A DNA stretch of 64,000 bases from Pedobacter sp. PF22-3 (GCF_026239555.1 NZ_JAPIVP010000011.1:117823-181822); one strand, 5' to 3'. Shown: positions 35,651 to 44,724, counted from the stretch's first letter. A program made the numbers and translations. Notes: generated from the sequence alone by a model not told the origin.

Positions 35651-35735
35651 TTATAATTTTTTAAATTCGTTATTGAATATATAGTAACATGAAAAAAGTT
35701 AATTACCCTTTTGAGGTAATTAACTAGCTCATTTA

Positions 35736-36344
35736 TTACTTTGAGTACAACTCGATGATTAAGTTTTCCTTGATGTTTTCAGGAATCTCATCACGTTGAG
35801 GGTAGGTTAAGAATTTACCGGTTAATTCACTGGCATTCCACTCTAACCATGCGAACTTGTTAATTGTTCTGCCTGCAACTGAGTTACTAATTGATTCTAA
35901 AGATTTAGATTTTTCACGAACAGCAACCACATCACCAGCTTTTAACTGATATGAAGGGATATTTACAACTTCACCATTCACGGTTACGTGTTTATGGCTA
36001 ACTAACTGGCGTGCACCAGAACGGGTTGTTGAAATACCTAAACGGTAAACTGTATTATCTAAACGTGCTTCTAATAATTGAAGTAAGTTATCACCTGTGA
36101 TACCAGCACGTGAAGATGCTTTTTTAAACAAGTTACTGAACTGTTTTTCCAATACACCATAAGTGTATTTTACTTTTTGTTTCTCCATTAACTGGATAGC
36201 ATATTCAGATTGTTTTCCTCTTCTTTTTGATGAGCCATGTTGCCCAGGAGGATAATTTTTTCTGTCTAACACTTTATCAGGACCGAAGATTGGTTCTCTG
36301 AATTTACGTGCAATTTTTGATTTTGGGCCTGTATATCTTGCCAT
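35736..36344 (-). CDS. rpsD: 30S ribosomal protein S4
   Basis: The 202-residue primary rRNA-binding protein starts MARYTGPKSKIARKFREP and carries the S4 RNA-binding domain (LEARLDNTVYRLGISTTRSGARQLVSHKH). The N-terminal Cys zinc motif of some S4 proteins is absent. It is also an expected translational regulator of the alpha operon in other bacteria. It starts about 60 nt after rpsK. Confidence 0.98.
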   Translation of the reverse strand: MARYTGPKSKIARKFREPIFGPDKVLDRKNYPPGQHGSSKRRGKQSEYAIQLMEKQKVKYTYGVLEKQFSNLFKKASSRAGITGDNLLQLLEARLDNTVYRLGISTTRSGARQLVSHKHVTVNGEVVNIPSYQLKAGDVVAVREKSKSLESISNSVAGRTINKFAWLEWNASELTGKFLTYPQRDEIPENIKENLIIELYSK

Positions 36345-36405
36345 TTTTTTCTGTTTTTAAAGTATCATCCAACCTGTAGCTGGAGATTCTTAGCTTTAAA
36401 ATTAA

Positions 36406-36795
36406 TTAAACTCTTCTCTTTTTAGGAGGACGACAACCGTTGTGAGGAAGTGGAGTAATATCCTTAATAGATGTTACTTCGATACCTGCTACCTGTAAAG
36501 TTCTGATTGCAGATTCACGACCTGAACCTGGACCTTTTACAAATACTTCAACTTTACGTAAACCTAAATCAAACGCAACTTTACCGCAATCTGAAGCTGC
36601 TTGACCAGCTGCATAAGGCGTGTTCTTTTTAGAACCTTTGAAGCCCATTTTACCGGCAGAAGACCACGAAATAGTCTGTCCGTTGTTGTTTGTTAAGGTA
36701 ACGATGATGTTGTTGAAAGTAGCATTGATATGTGCCTGACCAACAGGCTCAATTACAACGATACGTTTTTTTGTTACTTTTTTACTCTTAGCCAT
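36406..36795 (-). CDS. rpsK: 30S ribosomal protein S11
   Basis: The 129-residue protein shows the S11 core ATFNNIIVTLTNNNGQTISW and the C-terminal PLPHNGCRPPKKRRV. It lies on the platform of the small subunit near the mRNA exit. A 148-nt spacer with a long inverted repeat separates it from the upstream rpsM. Confidence 0.98.
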   Translation of the reverse strand: MAKSKKVTKKRIVVIEPVGQAHINATFNNIIVTLTNNNGQTISWSSAGKMGFKGSKKNTPYAAGQAASDCGKVAFDLGLRKVEVFVKGPGSGRESAIRTLQVAGIEVTSIKDITPLPHNGCRPPKKRRV

Positions 36796-36827
36796 TTTTT
36801 TTTATTAGATGCTAGATATGTGAATTG

Positions 36828-36917
36828 AGATATGAGATTGCTCTACCTCGGTACTTTATATCTAATTATTATCTTTAATCCAGATTTGAGCAGCGTTAAA
36901 GATATGATCTCATATCT
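36828..36917. repeat. Inverted repeat in the rpsM-rpsK spacer
   Basis: AGATATGAGAT (36828-36838) and ATCTCATATCT (36907-36917) are perfect 11-bp inverted copies 68 nt apart. The region between also contains related ATATCT words. Confidence 0.75.
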
Positions 36918-36943
36918 AAAATCTCACTTCTCATACCTATCTA

Positions 36944-37321
36944 TTACTTAGTAGCTTTTTTCTTGTTAGCAACTGTTTTTCTCTTACCCTTACGAGTACG
37001 TGAGTTGTTTTTAGTACGCTGACCACGAGAAGGTAAACCTTTTCTGTGACGTAAACCACGGTAACAACCAATATCCATTAAACGTTTGATGTTTAACTGA
37101 ACCTCCGAACGTAAAGCACCTTCTACTTTAATCTCATCGTTGATCATTGTACGGATTGCTGATAACTCATCATCAGACCAGTCTTGTACTTTTTTGTTTA
37201 AATCGATACCTGCCGTAGTTAAAATACGTTGAGCAGTTGTTCTACCAATACCATAGATATAGGTTAAACCGATCTCTCCTCTTTTGTTTCTTGGTAAATC
37301 AATACCTGAAATCCTTGCCAT
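36944..37321 (-). CDS. rpsM: 30S ribosomal protein S13
   Basis: The 125-residue protein starts MARISGIDLPRNKRGEIGLT and has the helix-two-turn-helix motif region (YIYGIGRTTAQRIL) and the basic C-terminal tail that reaches the P-site tRNA (RTKNNSRTRKGKRKTV). It follows rpmJ by 70 nt. Confidence 0.98.
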   Translation of the reverse strand: MARISGIDLPRNKRGEIGLTYIYGIGRTTAQRILTTAGIDLNKKVQDWSDDELSAIRTMINDEIKVEGALRSEVQLNIKRLMDIGCYRGLRHRKGLPSRGQRTKNNSRTRKGKRKTVANKKKATK

Positions 37322-37391
37322 ATTTGTTATTGTTTTGCAGTAATTCCGAACGGCGGGCCACCGTTGTACGGTAAATTACAATATTTTCTAA

Positions 37392-37508
37392 TTACCCTTG
37401 ACGTTGCTTGTATTTAGGATTTTTCTTGTTAATAACGTAAAGTTTTCCTTTACGGCGAATAATCTTGCAATCAGCGCTACGTTTTTTAATTGATGATCTA
37501 ACTTTCAT
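37392..37508 (-). CDS. rpmJ: 50S ribosomal protein L36 (zinc-free type)
   Basis: This 38-residue gene was found by direct translation: it reads MKVRSSIKKRSADCKIIRRK, continues GKLYVINKKNPKYKQRQG and stops at 37392. Only one Cys remains of the four zinc ligands (Cys/His) found in the zinc-binding L36, so this is the zinc-independent form. It starts 1 nt after the infA stop, as expected for the infA-rpmJ-rpsM order. Confidence 0.95.
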   Translation of the reverse strand: MKVRSSIKKRSADCKIIRRKGKLYVINKKNPKYKQRQG

Positions 37509-37509
37509 T

Positions 37510-37728
37510 TTATTTGTATCTATAAGTAATGCGTCCTTTTGTTAAATCATAAGGAGACATTTCCAATTTAACCTTATCTCCAGGAAGGATTTTGATGTAG
37601 TGCATCCGCATCTTTCCTGAAATATGGGCAATTATCTCATGACCGTTCTCGAGTTCTACCCGGAACATCGCATTCGATAATGCTTCCCTTATTACTCCGT
37701 CTTGTTCAATTGAGGCTTGTTTAGCCAT
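37510..37728 (-). CDS. infA: Translation initiation factor IF-1
   Basis: The 72-residue OB-fold protein reads MAKQASIEQDGVIREALSNA and ends LTKGRITYRYK, fully typical. IF-1 occupies the A site during initiation. It sits between map and rpmJ in the spc-alpha junction. Confidence 0.97.
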   Translation of the reverse strand: MAKQASIEQDGVIREALSNAMFRVELENGHEIIAHISGKMRMHYIKILPGDKVKLEMSPYDLTKGRITYRYK

Positions 37729-37799
37729 ATTTTATTGATTGTTACTTAATTAGCTGCTTCTAAACAGGGTTGCAAAATTAAACAAAAAATTTTAATTAT

Positions 37800-38585
37800 T
37801 TATTTTTTTTGTTTTAAAATTTCTTCTATTATAGAAAACGTTGATAAAACGTCTGCTTTGCCCTTTTTAATGGCTACTGTGTGTTCAAAATGTGCCGATG
37901 GTTTATTGTCTTTACTGGTTACCGTCCATCCATCGTTATGGAATTTAACACCGGCTACGCCTGCATTGATCATGGGCTCTATTGCAATGACCATTCCTTC
38001 TTCCAGTTTTGGTCCTGCACCACGTTTCCCATAATTCGGAACTTCTGGTTTCTCGTGAAGTTTTACACCAACGCCATGTCCTACAAGCTCTTTTACTACA
38101 CCGAATCCATTAGCTTCTGCATACTGCTGAACTGCATAGCCGACATCACCGGTACGCATCCCAACAACAGCTTTTTCAATACCCAATTCCAGGCAACGTT
38201 GAGTAACATCAAGCAACTTTTGTTTTTCTGCATCTATCTCTCCTATATGGAAAGTATATGCCGAATCGCCAAAATAATTGTTTTTAATTACCCCACAATC
38301 GACAGAAATGAGGTCGCCCTCCTGTATTACATATTCGCTTGGAAAACCATGAACAACTTGTTCATTCGGCGAAATACACAATGAGTAAGGGAAACCATTA
38401 TAGTTTAAAAATGCAGGAATCGCTCCGTGATCACTAATAAATTCATAGGCTAATTTATCTAACTGAATGGTAGTCATGCCTGCTTTTATCACCTTAGCCA
38501 CTTCGGCCAAAGTTTTAGAAACAAGCATGGAACTTTCTCTTATTAACTCGATCTCCTCAAGAGATTTGTAATAAATTTTAGACAT
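37800..38585 (-). CDS. map: Type I methionine aminopeptidase
   Basis: The 261-residue enzyme removes the initiator Met. Metal ligands are visible in the pita-bread fold: the two Asp in SVDCGVIKNNYFGDSAYTF, His in VGHGVGVKLHEKPEVPNYG, Glu in MVIAIEPMIN and the C-terminal Glu in SAHFEHTVAI. The gene follows secY by 7 nt. Confidence 0.97.
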   Translation of the reverse strand: MSKIYYKSLEEIELIRESSMLVSKTLAEVAKVIKAGMTTIQLDKLAYEFISDHGAIPAFLNYNGFPYSLCISPNEQVVHGFPSEYVIQEGDLISVDCGVIKNNYFGDSAYTFHIGEIDAEKQKLLDVTQRCLELGIEKAVVGMRTGDVGYAVQQYAEANGFGVVKELVGHGVGVKLHEKPEVPNYGKRGAGPKLEEGMVIAIEPMINAGVAGVKFHNDGWTVTSKDNKPSAHFEHTVAIKKGKADVLSTFSIIEEILKQKK

Positions 38586-38592
38586 CCTTACA

Positions 38593-39933
38593 CTACAGCG
38601 CTGCGTTACTACTTGCAGCAGGAACTCCTGTTCTGCCAGTAACTCTACCTGTTTTCATCAAACCATCATAATGGCGCATCAGTAAATAACTTTCGATCTG
38701 CTGTAATGTATCCAATACAACACCAACTAAAATCAATAAAGAAGTACCACCAAAGAAGTGTGCAAACTCTTGTTTAATGCCAAACTTAACCGCAATAGAA
38801 GGCAGAATAGCAATGATCGCTAAAAATACAGCACCTGGAAAAGTGATTTTAGAAATTACATCATCAATAAAAGTTGATGTTGCAAAACCAGGTTTAATAC
38901 CCGGAATAAAACCACCGTTTTTCTTCATATCATCACTCATTTGAGTTGGATTAACTGTAATAGCAGTATAGAAGAAAGTAAATGCGATAATTAAAAATGC
39001 GAACGTTAAGCTATAAGCCAACGAAGTGGTGTTGCTGAACTGGATTAACCAAGAACCTTGTAATGAAGGAACAAACTGCATTAAAGCACCCGGAATAAAC
39101 ATTAACGCCTGAGCAAAAATAATCGGCATAACACCAGCAGCATTAACCTTTAAAGGAATGTACTGACGAACACCACCAAACTGGCGGTTACCGACAATTT
39201 TCTTGGCGTATTGTACAGGCACTTTACGTACACCTTGAACAATTAAAATGGTAAACATTACGACCGCAAATAAAGCAACGATCTCTAAAACTAATGCAAC
39301 CGGGCCTCCACCTTCACTAGCTGAACCCACACGTGCACTAAACTCTTGAGAAATTGCAACTGGTAAACGGGCAATAATACCAACCATGATGATTAGTGAT
39401 GTACCGTTACCAATACCTTTATCTGTAATTTTTTCACCTAACCACATTACAAATAATGTACCTGCCGTTAATACAAACGTAGACAACACTAAGAATAAAG
39501 TATTTGGCAATAAAATAGCTTCTGCAGGAACTTGCGTTTTAACATAACCAACAGACTGAACGATTGTGATCGCTACCGTTAGATAGCGGGTAATCTGGTT
39601 CATTTTCTTTCTACCACTTTCGCCCTCTTTCTGCATTTTTTGGAAAGAAGGAACAGCAATACCCAATAGTTGCACCACGATAGATGCAGAGATATAAGGC
39701 ATTACCCCCAATGCTAAAATAGACACACGAGAGAAAGAACCTCCGGCAAACATATCTAGTAAGCCTAAAATTCCTGATTTTTCGTTATTGCCTAAAGCAG
39801 TTGGATCCACACCTGGTAAAACCACGTGAGATACGAAACGGTATACCAAAAGAATTAAGAGCGTAAACAATATACGCTCTTTTAATTCCTGAATTTTCCA
39901 GATATTACTTAAAGTAGTAAATAGCTTCTTCAT
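38593..39933 (-). CDS. secY: Preprotein translocase subunit SecY
   Basis: The 446-residue channel protein has about ten membrane helices. Typical blocks are VLPGVDPTAL with GLLDMFAGG (plug region), LGVMPYISASIVVQLL, and the C-terminal cytoplasmic loop with GFIPGIKPG. It forms the SecYEG pore for export. It starts 7 nt after rplO. Confidence 0.98.
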   Translation of the reverse strand: MKKLFTTLSNIWKIQELKERILFTLLILLVYRFVSHVVLPGVDPTALGNNEKSGILGLLDMFAGGSFSRVSILALGVMPYISASIVVQLLGIAVPSFQKMQKEGESGRKKMNQITRYLTVAITIVQSVGYVKTQVPAEAILLPNTLFLVLSTFVLTAGTLFVMWLGEKITDKGIGNGTSLIIMVGIIARLPVAISQEFSARVGSASEGGGPVALVLEIVALFAVVMFTILIVQGVRKVPVQYAKKIVGNRQFGGVRQYIPLKVNAAGVMPIIFAQALMFIPGALMQFVPSLQGSWLIQFSNTTSLAYSLTFAFLIIAFTFFYTAITVNPTQMSDDMKKNGGFIPGIKPGFATSTFIDDVISKITFPGAVFLAIIAILPSIAVKFGIKQEFAHFFGGTSLLILVGVVLDTLQQIESYLLMRHYDGLMKTGRVTGRTGVPAASSNAAL

Positions 39934-39940
39934 TTAATAA

Positions 39941-40387
39941 TTACAATTTTACAATAGAACCACCTGCAGCTTCAATAGCTTTTTGTGCGGTTGCAGAGAA
40001 CGCATGTGCTGTAATTTCTAGCTTTGCTTTAACTTCACCACGACCTAAAATTTTAACCAAGTCATTTTTAGAAGCTAAACCATGTGCTTGTAAAGCAGCA
40101 AAATCGATAGTTGTTAAGCTATGTTTTTCAGCTAATGCTTGTAAAACGTCTAAGTTTACACCAACGTATTCTGTACGGTTGATTGGTTTGAAACCAACTT
40201 TAGGCACACGACGTTGTAAAGGCATTTGACCACCTTCGAAACCGATTTTGGTTTTGTGACCTGAACGAGAACCCGCGCCTTTGTGACCACGAGTTGAAGT
40301 ACCGCCACGACCAGAACCTGTACCACGACCAATTCTTTTACTGTTTTTTGTAGAACCTACTGCAGGTTTTAAATTACTTAAATTCAT
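39941..40387 (-). CDS. rplO: 50S ribosomal protein L15
   Basis: The 148-residue protein begins MNLSNLKPAVGSTKNSKRIG and carries the Gly/Arg-rich GRGTGSGRGGTSTRGHKGAG. The frame extends 45 nt upstream but without conservation, so the ATG at 40387 is used. The gap to rpmD is about 106 nt, longer than at most junctions of this operon. Confidence 0.97.
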   Translation of the reverse strand: MNLSNLKPAVGSTKNSKRIGRGTGSGRGGTSTRGHKGAGSRSGHKTKIGFEGGQMPLQRRVPKVGFKPINRTEYVGVNLDVLQALAEKHSLTTIDFAALQAHGLASKNDLVKILGRGEVKAKLEITAHAFSATAQKAIEAAGGSIVKL

Positions 40388-40493
40388 CTTTTTGAATTTG
40401 TGTTGCCCTTCGCTTTCACTAAACAGGTACAACGATTAAACATATATAAAGGTAGTACCGGCTTTTATACCCATACTACCTTTAAAACTTTTA

Positions 40494-40673
40494 CTAGATT
40501 GCTTCGATTGCTACCAAATGGTTCACTTTACGAACCATACCGATAATCTGTGGAGTAGCTTCTACTTCTACGCTCTGGTTCATTTTAGATAAACCCAAAG
40601 CCTGAACGGTTCTTTTTTGGCGCTCGCTTCTGTCGATAACGCTTTTTACTTGTGTTATTTTGATCTTAGCCAT
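40494..40673 (-). CDS. rpmD: 50S ribosomal protein L30
   Basis: This 59-residue gene was found by direct translation: MAKIKITQVKSVIDRSERQK, then RTVQALGLSKMNQSVEVEAT, then PQIIGMVRKVNHLVAIEAI. The QKRTVQALGL and MVRKVNHLV blocks are diagnostic of L30. The stop is TAG at 40494. It starts 4 nt after the rpsE stop. Confidence 0.96.
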   Translation of the reverse strand: MAKIKITQVKSVIDRSERQKRTVQALGLSKMNQSVEVEATPQIIGMVRKVNHLVAIEAI

Positions 40674-40677
40674 AATA

Positions 40678-41196
40678 TTATCCGTTAAATACTTTGTTTA
40701 AATCTATACCACGGGTTTGAGCTACCGTATAAGCATCACGCATTTTAGTTAATGCATCAACAGTTGCTTTTACCACGTTGTGTGGGTTAGATGATCCTTT
40801 AGATTTTGCCAATACGTTATGCACGCCAGCACTCTCTAATACAGCACGCATCGCACCACCAGCAATTACTCCTGTACCTACTGCAGCTGGTTTGATTAAA
40901 ACAAAACCACCTGAGAATTTACCGATTTGCTCGTGAGGAACAGTACCGTTTAAAATTGGAACTTTTACCAAGTTCTTTTTAGCATCATCCACACCTTTAG
41001 CAATTGCTTCAGTTACCTCTTTCGCTTTACCTAAACCGAAACCAACAACACCGTTTTCATCACCTACAACAACAATTGCTGAGAAGCTGAAAGTACGGCC
41101 ACCTTTGGTTACTTTGGCAACACGTTGTATACTAACCAAACGATCCTTTAATTCGATATCGGTGGTTTTTACTCTTTTTATATTAATAGTTGACAT
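40678..41196 (-). CDS. rpsE: 30S ribosomal protein S5
   Basis: The 172-residue protein has the N-terminal S5 RNA-binding domain (LKDRLVSIQRVAKVTKGGRT) and the C-terminal fold with GTGVIAGGAMRAVLESAGV. It affects decoding accuracy. It follows rplR by 17 nt. Confidence 0.98.
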   Translation of the reverse strand: MSTINIKRVKTTDIELKDRLVSIQRVAKVTKGGRTFSFSAIVVVGDENGVVGFGLGKAKEVTEAIAKGVDDAKKNLVKVPILNGTVPHEQIGKFSGGFVLIKPAAVGTGVIAGGAMRAVLESAGVHNVLAKSKGSSNPHNVVKATVDALTKMRDAYTVAQTRGIDLNKVFNG

Positions 41197-41213
41197 CTTA
41201 CTTTTTCTTCAGA

Positions 41214-41567
41214 TTAAAATACTAAACCAGCTTCGCGGGCACCCTCTGCCAACGATTTTACACGACCGTGGTATAAATAGCCATTTCTATCGAAAACAAC
41301 TTCTTTAACACCTGCAGCAATTGCTTTTTCGGCTACTAATTTACCTACTGCAACAGACTGATCGCTCTTGTTTCCAGTACCAGTAAAATCTTTCGATAAT
41401 GATGATGCTGATGCTATTGTTTTACCGGTTACATCGTTAATTACCTGAGCATAAATCCCTTTATTGCTTCTATATACAGATAACCTTGGACGTTCTTCCG
41501 AACCGGTAAGTCTTTTTCTGATCCCTTTTTTAATACGATCTCTTCTTGATAATTTTTTACCTGCCAT
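41214..41567 (-). CDS. rplR: 50S ribosomal protein L18
   Basis: The 117-residue 5S-rRNA-binding protein shows RRDRIKKGIRKRLTGSEERP at the N-terminus and VVFDRNGYLYHGRVKSLAEG near the end. The gene follows rplF by 5 nt. Confidence 0.98.
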   Translation of the reverse strand: MAGKKLSRRDRIKKGIRKRLTGSEERPRLSVYRSNKGIYAQVINDVTGKTIASASSLSKDFTGTGNKSDQSVAVGKLVAEKAIAAGVKEVVFDRNGYLYHGRVKSLAEGAREAGLVF

Positions 41568-41572
41568 GATTA

Positions 41573-42130
41573 CTATTTTTTAGATGCTGATTTACCTGCT
41601 TTTCTTCTTAACACTTCACCTACAAACTTGATACCTTTACCTTTATATGGTTCTGGTGCACGTAACGAACGAATTTTCGCTGCTACCTGGCCAATCAATT
41701 GCTTGTCTGTGCTCTCTAAAATGATTTTAGGAGTCTGACCTTTTTCTGATTGCGTAGTTACAGTAATTTCCGCTGGCAATTGGAATACATAGTGGTGAGA
41801 ATAACCTAAAACTAGATCTAATGTATTACCTGTGTTTGTAGCACGGTAACCAACACCTACTAATTCCTGAGTTAATTTATAACCTTCTGTAACACCAACA
41901 ACCATGTTGTTAAGCAATGAGCGATATAAACCGTGTAATGCTTTGTGTTTCTTTTGATCTGATGGACGTTGAACTGTTAAAATTCCATCTTCTTGACTTA
42001 CAGTGATATCTGAATCTACTGCTTGTGTTAATTCACCTTTTGGTCCTTTTACAGTTACTACGTTATCTTTTGATACGGTAATTGTAACACCTGCAGGGAT
42101 TGTAATTGGGGCTTTTCCTATTCTTGACAT
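41573..42130 (-). CDS. rplF: 50S ribosomal protein L6
   Basis: The 185-residue protein starts MSRIGKAPITIPAGVTITV and has the two L6 repeats, ending with PEPYKGKGIKFVGEVLRRKA. It binds 23S rRNA near the factor site. It follows rpsH by 18 nt. Confidence 0.98.
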   Translation of the reverse strand: MSRIGKAPITIPAGVTITVSKDNVVTVKGPKGELTQAVDSDITVSQEDGILTVQRPSDQKKHKALHGLYRSLLNNMVVGVTEGYKLTQELVGVGYRATNTGNTLDLVLGYSHHYVFQLPAEITVTTQSEKGQTPKIILESTDKQLIGQVAAKIRSLRAPEPYKGKGIKFVGEVLRRKAGKSASKK

Positions 42131-42148
42131 TGTGCTGTTCTCCTAATA

Positions 42149-42547
42149 TTAATAAACGTGACACAATACCTCACCACCAATGTTTAATTTGGCTGCTTCT
42201 TTATCGGTCATTACACCTTTTGAAGTAGATAAGATTGCGATACCTAAACCGTTTAATACTCTTGGCATATTTTCAACACCAGCATAGTTTCTCAAACCTG
42301 GTTTACTTACTCGCACTAATGTACGAATAGCAGGAACTTTAGTAATCGGATTGTATTTCAAAGCAATTTTAATGGTGCCTTGAACTGTAGTATCTTCAAA
42401 CTTGTAGTTCGAGATGTAACCTTTATCGAAAAGAACTTTAGTAATTTCTTTTTTAAGGTTTGATGCAGGAATTTCTACAACACGGTGGTTGGCCTTAATG
42501 GCATTCCTTACTCTTGTTAAATAATCTGCTATTGGATCTGTATTCAT
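42149..42547 (-). CDS. rpsH: 30S ribosomal protein S8
   Basis: The 132-residue protein starts MNTDPIADYLTRVRNAIKAN and ends GILTSTKGVMTDKEA-like (ILSTSKGVMTDKEAAKLNIG). S8 is the translational repressor of the spc operon in E. coli; whether that holds here is unknown. A 151-nt spacer with a palindrome separates it from rpsN. Confidence 0.98.
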   Translation of the reverse strand: MNTDPIADYLTRVRNAIKANHRVVEIPASNLKKEITKVLFDKGYISNYKFEDTTVQGTIKIALKYNPITKVPAIRTLVRVSKPGLRNYAGVENMPRVLNGLGIAILSTSKGVMTDKEAAKLNIGGEVLCHVY

Positions 42548-42646
42548 TATTTATTGTTTTTGATAGTGGTTTCCTTCTGCTACCCAGCTGTGGGACCTGC
42601 TATCGGTTAAAATTCTTTTAAAAGCAAAAAGACTAAAGCACAAAGA

Positions 42647-42670
42647 CTAAAGCGATATGTATCGCTTTAG
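42647..42670. repeat. Palindrome in the rpsN-rpsH spacer
   Basis: CTAAAGCGATA and TATCGCTTTAG form a perfect 11-bp stem separated by TG. It lies in a stretch of GACTAAAG words (42630-42690) that resemble intergenic words elsewhere in the window. Confidence 0.8.
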
Positions 42671-42698
42671 ACCTTGAGCTTTCAGCTTTAAGCTTATA

Positions 42699-42968
42699 TT
42701 ACCAAGATGCTTTTTTAACACCTGGTATTTTACCGTCTAGTGCCATCTGGCGAAACGTTACCCTTGAAATACCAAAGGTACGCATATATCCACGAGGACG
42801 ACCAGTTAATTTACAACGGTTGTGTAAACGTACTGGAGATGAGTTTTTAGGTAATTTATCTAAACCCTCGAAATCTCCTGCAGCTTTTAATACTGCACGT
42901 TTTTCAGCGTATCTAGCTACCAATTTTTGGCGCTTAACTTCGCGTGCTTTTACACCTTCTTTTGCCAT
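42699..42968 (-). CDS. rpsN: 30S ribosomal protein S14 (zinc-free type)
   Basis: The 89-residue protein has the long, zinc-independent form: LPKNSSPVRLHNRCKLTGRP then RGYMRTFGISRVTFRQMA, without CxxC pairs. Its ATG overlaps the rplE stop by one base. Confidence 0.98.
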   Translation of the reverse strand: MAKEGVKAREVKRQKLVARYAEKRAVLKAAGDFEGLDKLPKNSSPVRLHNRCKLTGRPRGYMRTFGISRVTFRQMALDGKIPGVKKASW

Positions 42969-43531
42969 TATTCTGCTGTTTTTTGATTTTTAAATGGTAA
43001 TCCGAATTGTTTCAATAACTCAAGAGCCTCAACGTCAGATTTTGCCGAAGTTACGAAAGTTATATCCATACCTAAAATTTTATTGATTTTATCTATATTA
43101 ATCTCAGGAAAGATGATTTGTTCAGTAACACCTAACGTGTAGTTACCTTTTCCATCGAAACCTTTATCGTTAATACCTTTGAAATCACGGATACGAGGCA
43201 AAGCTACAGAGATCAAACGATCTAAGAACTCGTACATGTTGTTATCGCGTAAAGTAACACGTACACCTACTGGCATACCTTTACGTAATTTAAAGTTAGA
43301 GATATCTTTCTTTGAATTAGCCGGAACCGCTTGCTGACCAGTAATGGTAGTCAACTCAACGATAGTGGTATCCATAATTTTCTTATCTGTAACAGAAAAA
43401 CGACCAACACCCTGATTGATACAGATTTTTTCCAATTTAGGAACCTGCATTACAGTTTTGTACTGAAATTTTTCTTTTAGTGCATTTACAACTTCTTCTT
43501 TGTATTTGCTTTTTAATCTTGGTGTAGCCAT
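42968..43531 (-). CDS. rplE: 50S ribosomal protein L5
   Basis: The 187-residue 5S-rRNA-binding protein has the L5 motifs NSKKDISNFKLRKGMPVGVR and FLDRLISVALPRIRDFKGI. It contacts the P-site tRNA side of the central protuberance. It overlaps rplX by one base. Confidence 0.98.
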   Translation of the reverse strand: MATPRLKSKYKEEVVNALKEKFQYKTVMQVPKLEKICINQGVGRFSVTDKKIMDTTIVELTTITGQQAVPANSKKDISNFKLRKGMPVGVRVTLRDNNMYEFLDRLISVALPRIRDFKGINDKGFDGKGNYTLGVTEQIIFPEINIDKINKILGMDITFVTSAKSDVEALELLKQFGLPFKNQKTAE

Positions 43532-43872
43532 TATTTAATCTCCTCTCCTGAAATTTTAGCAACTCTAACTAATTTACCATCTGCGTTAAGTTTACGACCT
43601 ACGCGGGTAGTTTTACCAGATTTTGGATCAACCAACATCAAGTTAGAAATGTGAAGAGCAGCTTCTTTTTTAATAATACCACCGTTTGGATTAGCAGCAT
43701 TTGGTTTAGTATGCTTAGATACTAAGTTGATGCCTTCCACAATGGCTCTGTTTTTATCTGTAAGTACTGAAAGTACTTTTCCTTGTTGACCTTTTGAATC
43801 GCCAGCAATGACTTTAACTAAATCTCCTGTGCGGATTTTAAGTTTTGATGGTGTATTTACTTTATTTCCCAT
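43531..43872 (-). CDS. rplX: 50S ribosomal protein L24
   Basis: The 113-residue assembly-initiator protein has the KOW motif KIRTGDLVKVIAGDSKGQQG and the block GGIIKKEAALHISNLMLVDP. It starts 1 nt after the rplN stop. Confidence 0.98.
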   Translation of the reverse strand: MGNKVNTPSKLKIRTGDLVKVIAGDSKGQQGKVLSVLTDKNRAIVEGINLVSKHTKPNAANPNGGIIKKEAALHISNLMLVDPKSGKTTRVGRKLNADGKLVRVAKISGEEIK

Positions 43873-43873
43873 T

Positions 43874-44242
43874 TTATAATACCTCCGGTGCTAATGATAC
43901 AATTTTCATGAATTGTTTTTCACGTAGTTCTCTCGCAACCGGGCCAAAGATACGTGTACCTCTTGGCTCATCCTGTGCGTTCAATAATACAGCAGCATTA
44001 TCGTCAAAACGGATATAAGAACCATCTTTACGACGGATTTCTTTTTTAGTTCTTACAACAACTGCTTTAGAAACTGTACCTTTTTTAATGTTACCAGAAG
44101 GTAACGCGCTTTTTACGGTAACAACTACTTTATCACCAATTGAAGCATAACGTTTGCCGGTTCCACCTAGCACGCGAATTACCAATACTTCTTTTGCGCC
44201 GCTGTTATCAGCAACGTTTAATCTTGATTCCTGTTGTACCAT
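43874..44242 (-). CDS. rplN: 50S ribosomal protein L14
   Basis: The 122-residue protein starts MVQQESRLNVADNSGAKEVL, a textbook L14 N-terminus, and ends GPVARELREKQFMKIVSLAP. It starts 1 nt after rpsQ. Confidence 0.98.
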   Translation of the reverse strand: MVQQESRLNVADNSGAKEVLVIRVLGGTGKRYASIGDKVVVTVKSALPSGNIKKGTVSKAVVVRTKKEIRRKDGSYIRFDDNAAVLLNAQDEPRGTRIFGPVARELREKQFMKIVSLAPEVL

Positions 44243-44243
44243 C

Positions 44244-44498
44244 TTATTTAGCTCTTTCTAAAATTTGTACCAATCTCCAGTTCTTGTTTTTACTCAAAGG
44301 ACGAGTTTCCATAATTAATACTGTATCACCGATACCGCATTCATTTTTCTCGTCGTGAGCCATAAATTTGGTAGTTTTCTTTACGAACTTACCATAAATC
44401 GGGTGTTTTACTTTACGCTCCACGCTCACTACAACAGATTTATCCATCTTGTTGCTTACCACTAACCCGGTTCTTGTTTTTCTTAATTGTCTTTCCAT
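44244..44498 (-). CDS. rpsQ: 30S ribosomal protein S17
   Basis: The 84-residue OB-fold protein begins MERQLRKTRTGLVVSNKMDK and contains the conserved AHDEKNECGIGDTVLIMETR. The longest frame starts at a TTG four codons upstream; the ATG at 44498 fits the family and leaves a 13-nt gap after rpmC. Confidence 0.97.
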   Translation of the reverse strand: MERQLRKTRTGLVVSNKMDKSVVVSVERKVKHPIYGKFVKKTTKFMAHDEKNECGIGDTVLIMETRPLSKNKNWRLVQILERAK

Positions 44499-44511
44499 GT
44501 CGACTCTCAAA

Positions 44512-44724
44512 TTATTTAGTTTCAGTAGCTGACTCAGTGTTTTTCACTTTAGTCAACTCAGTGTTTAAACGGGCTATGTCTTTCCTTACTTTTGCAATAC
44601 GTGAAGGATTTTCGATAGCTGAAATAGTGTGAGCGAACTTCAATTTTGATAAGTTCTCTTTTTCTTCCGCAATCTTAGCTACTAATTCTTCTTTTGAAAG
44701 CCCTGTGATTTCTGAATTTTTCAT
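44512..44724 (-). CDS. rpmC: 50S ribosomal protein L29
   Basis: The 70-residue protein is a two-helix bundle (ITGLSKEELVAKIAEEKENL, KLKFAHTISAIENPSRIAKV) with an added Thr/Glu-rich end. L29 lies at the polypeptide exit tunnel. It follows rplP by 73 nt. Confidence 0.97.
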   Translation of the reverse strand: MKNSEITGLSKEELVAKIAEEKENLSKLKFAHTISAIENPSRIAKVRKDIARLNTELTKVKNTESATETK

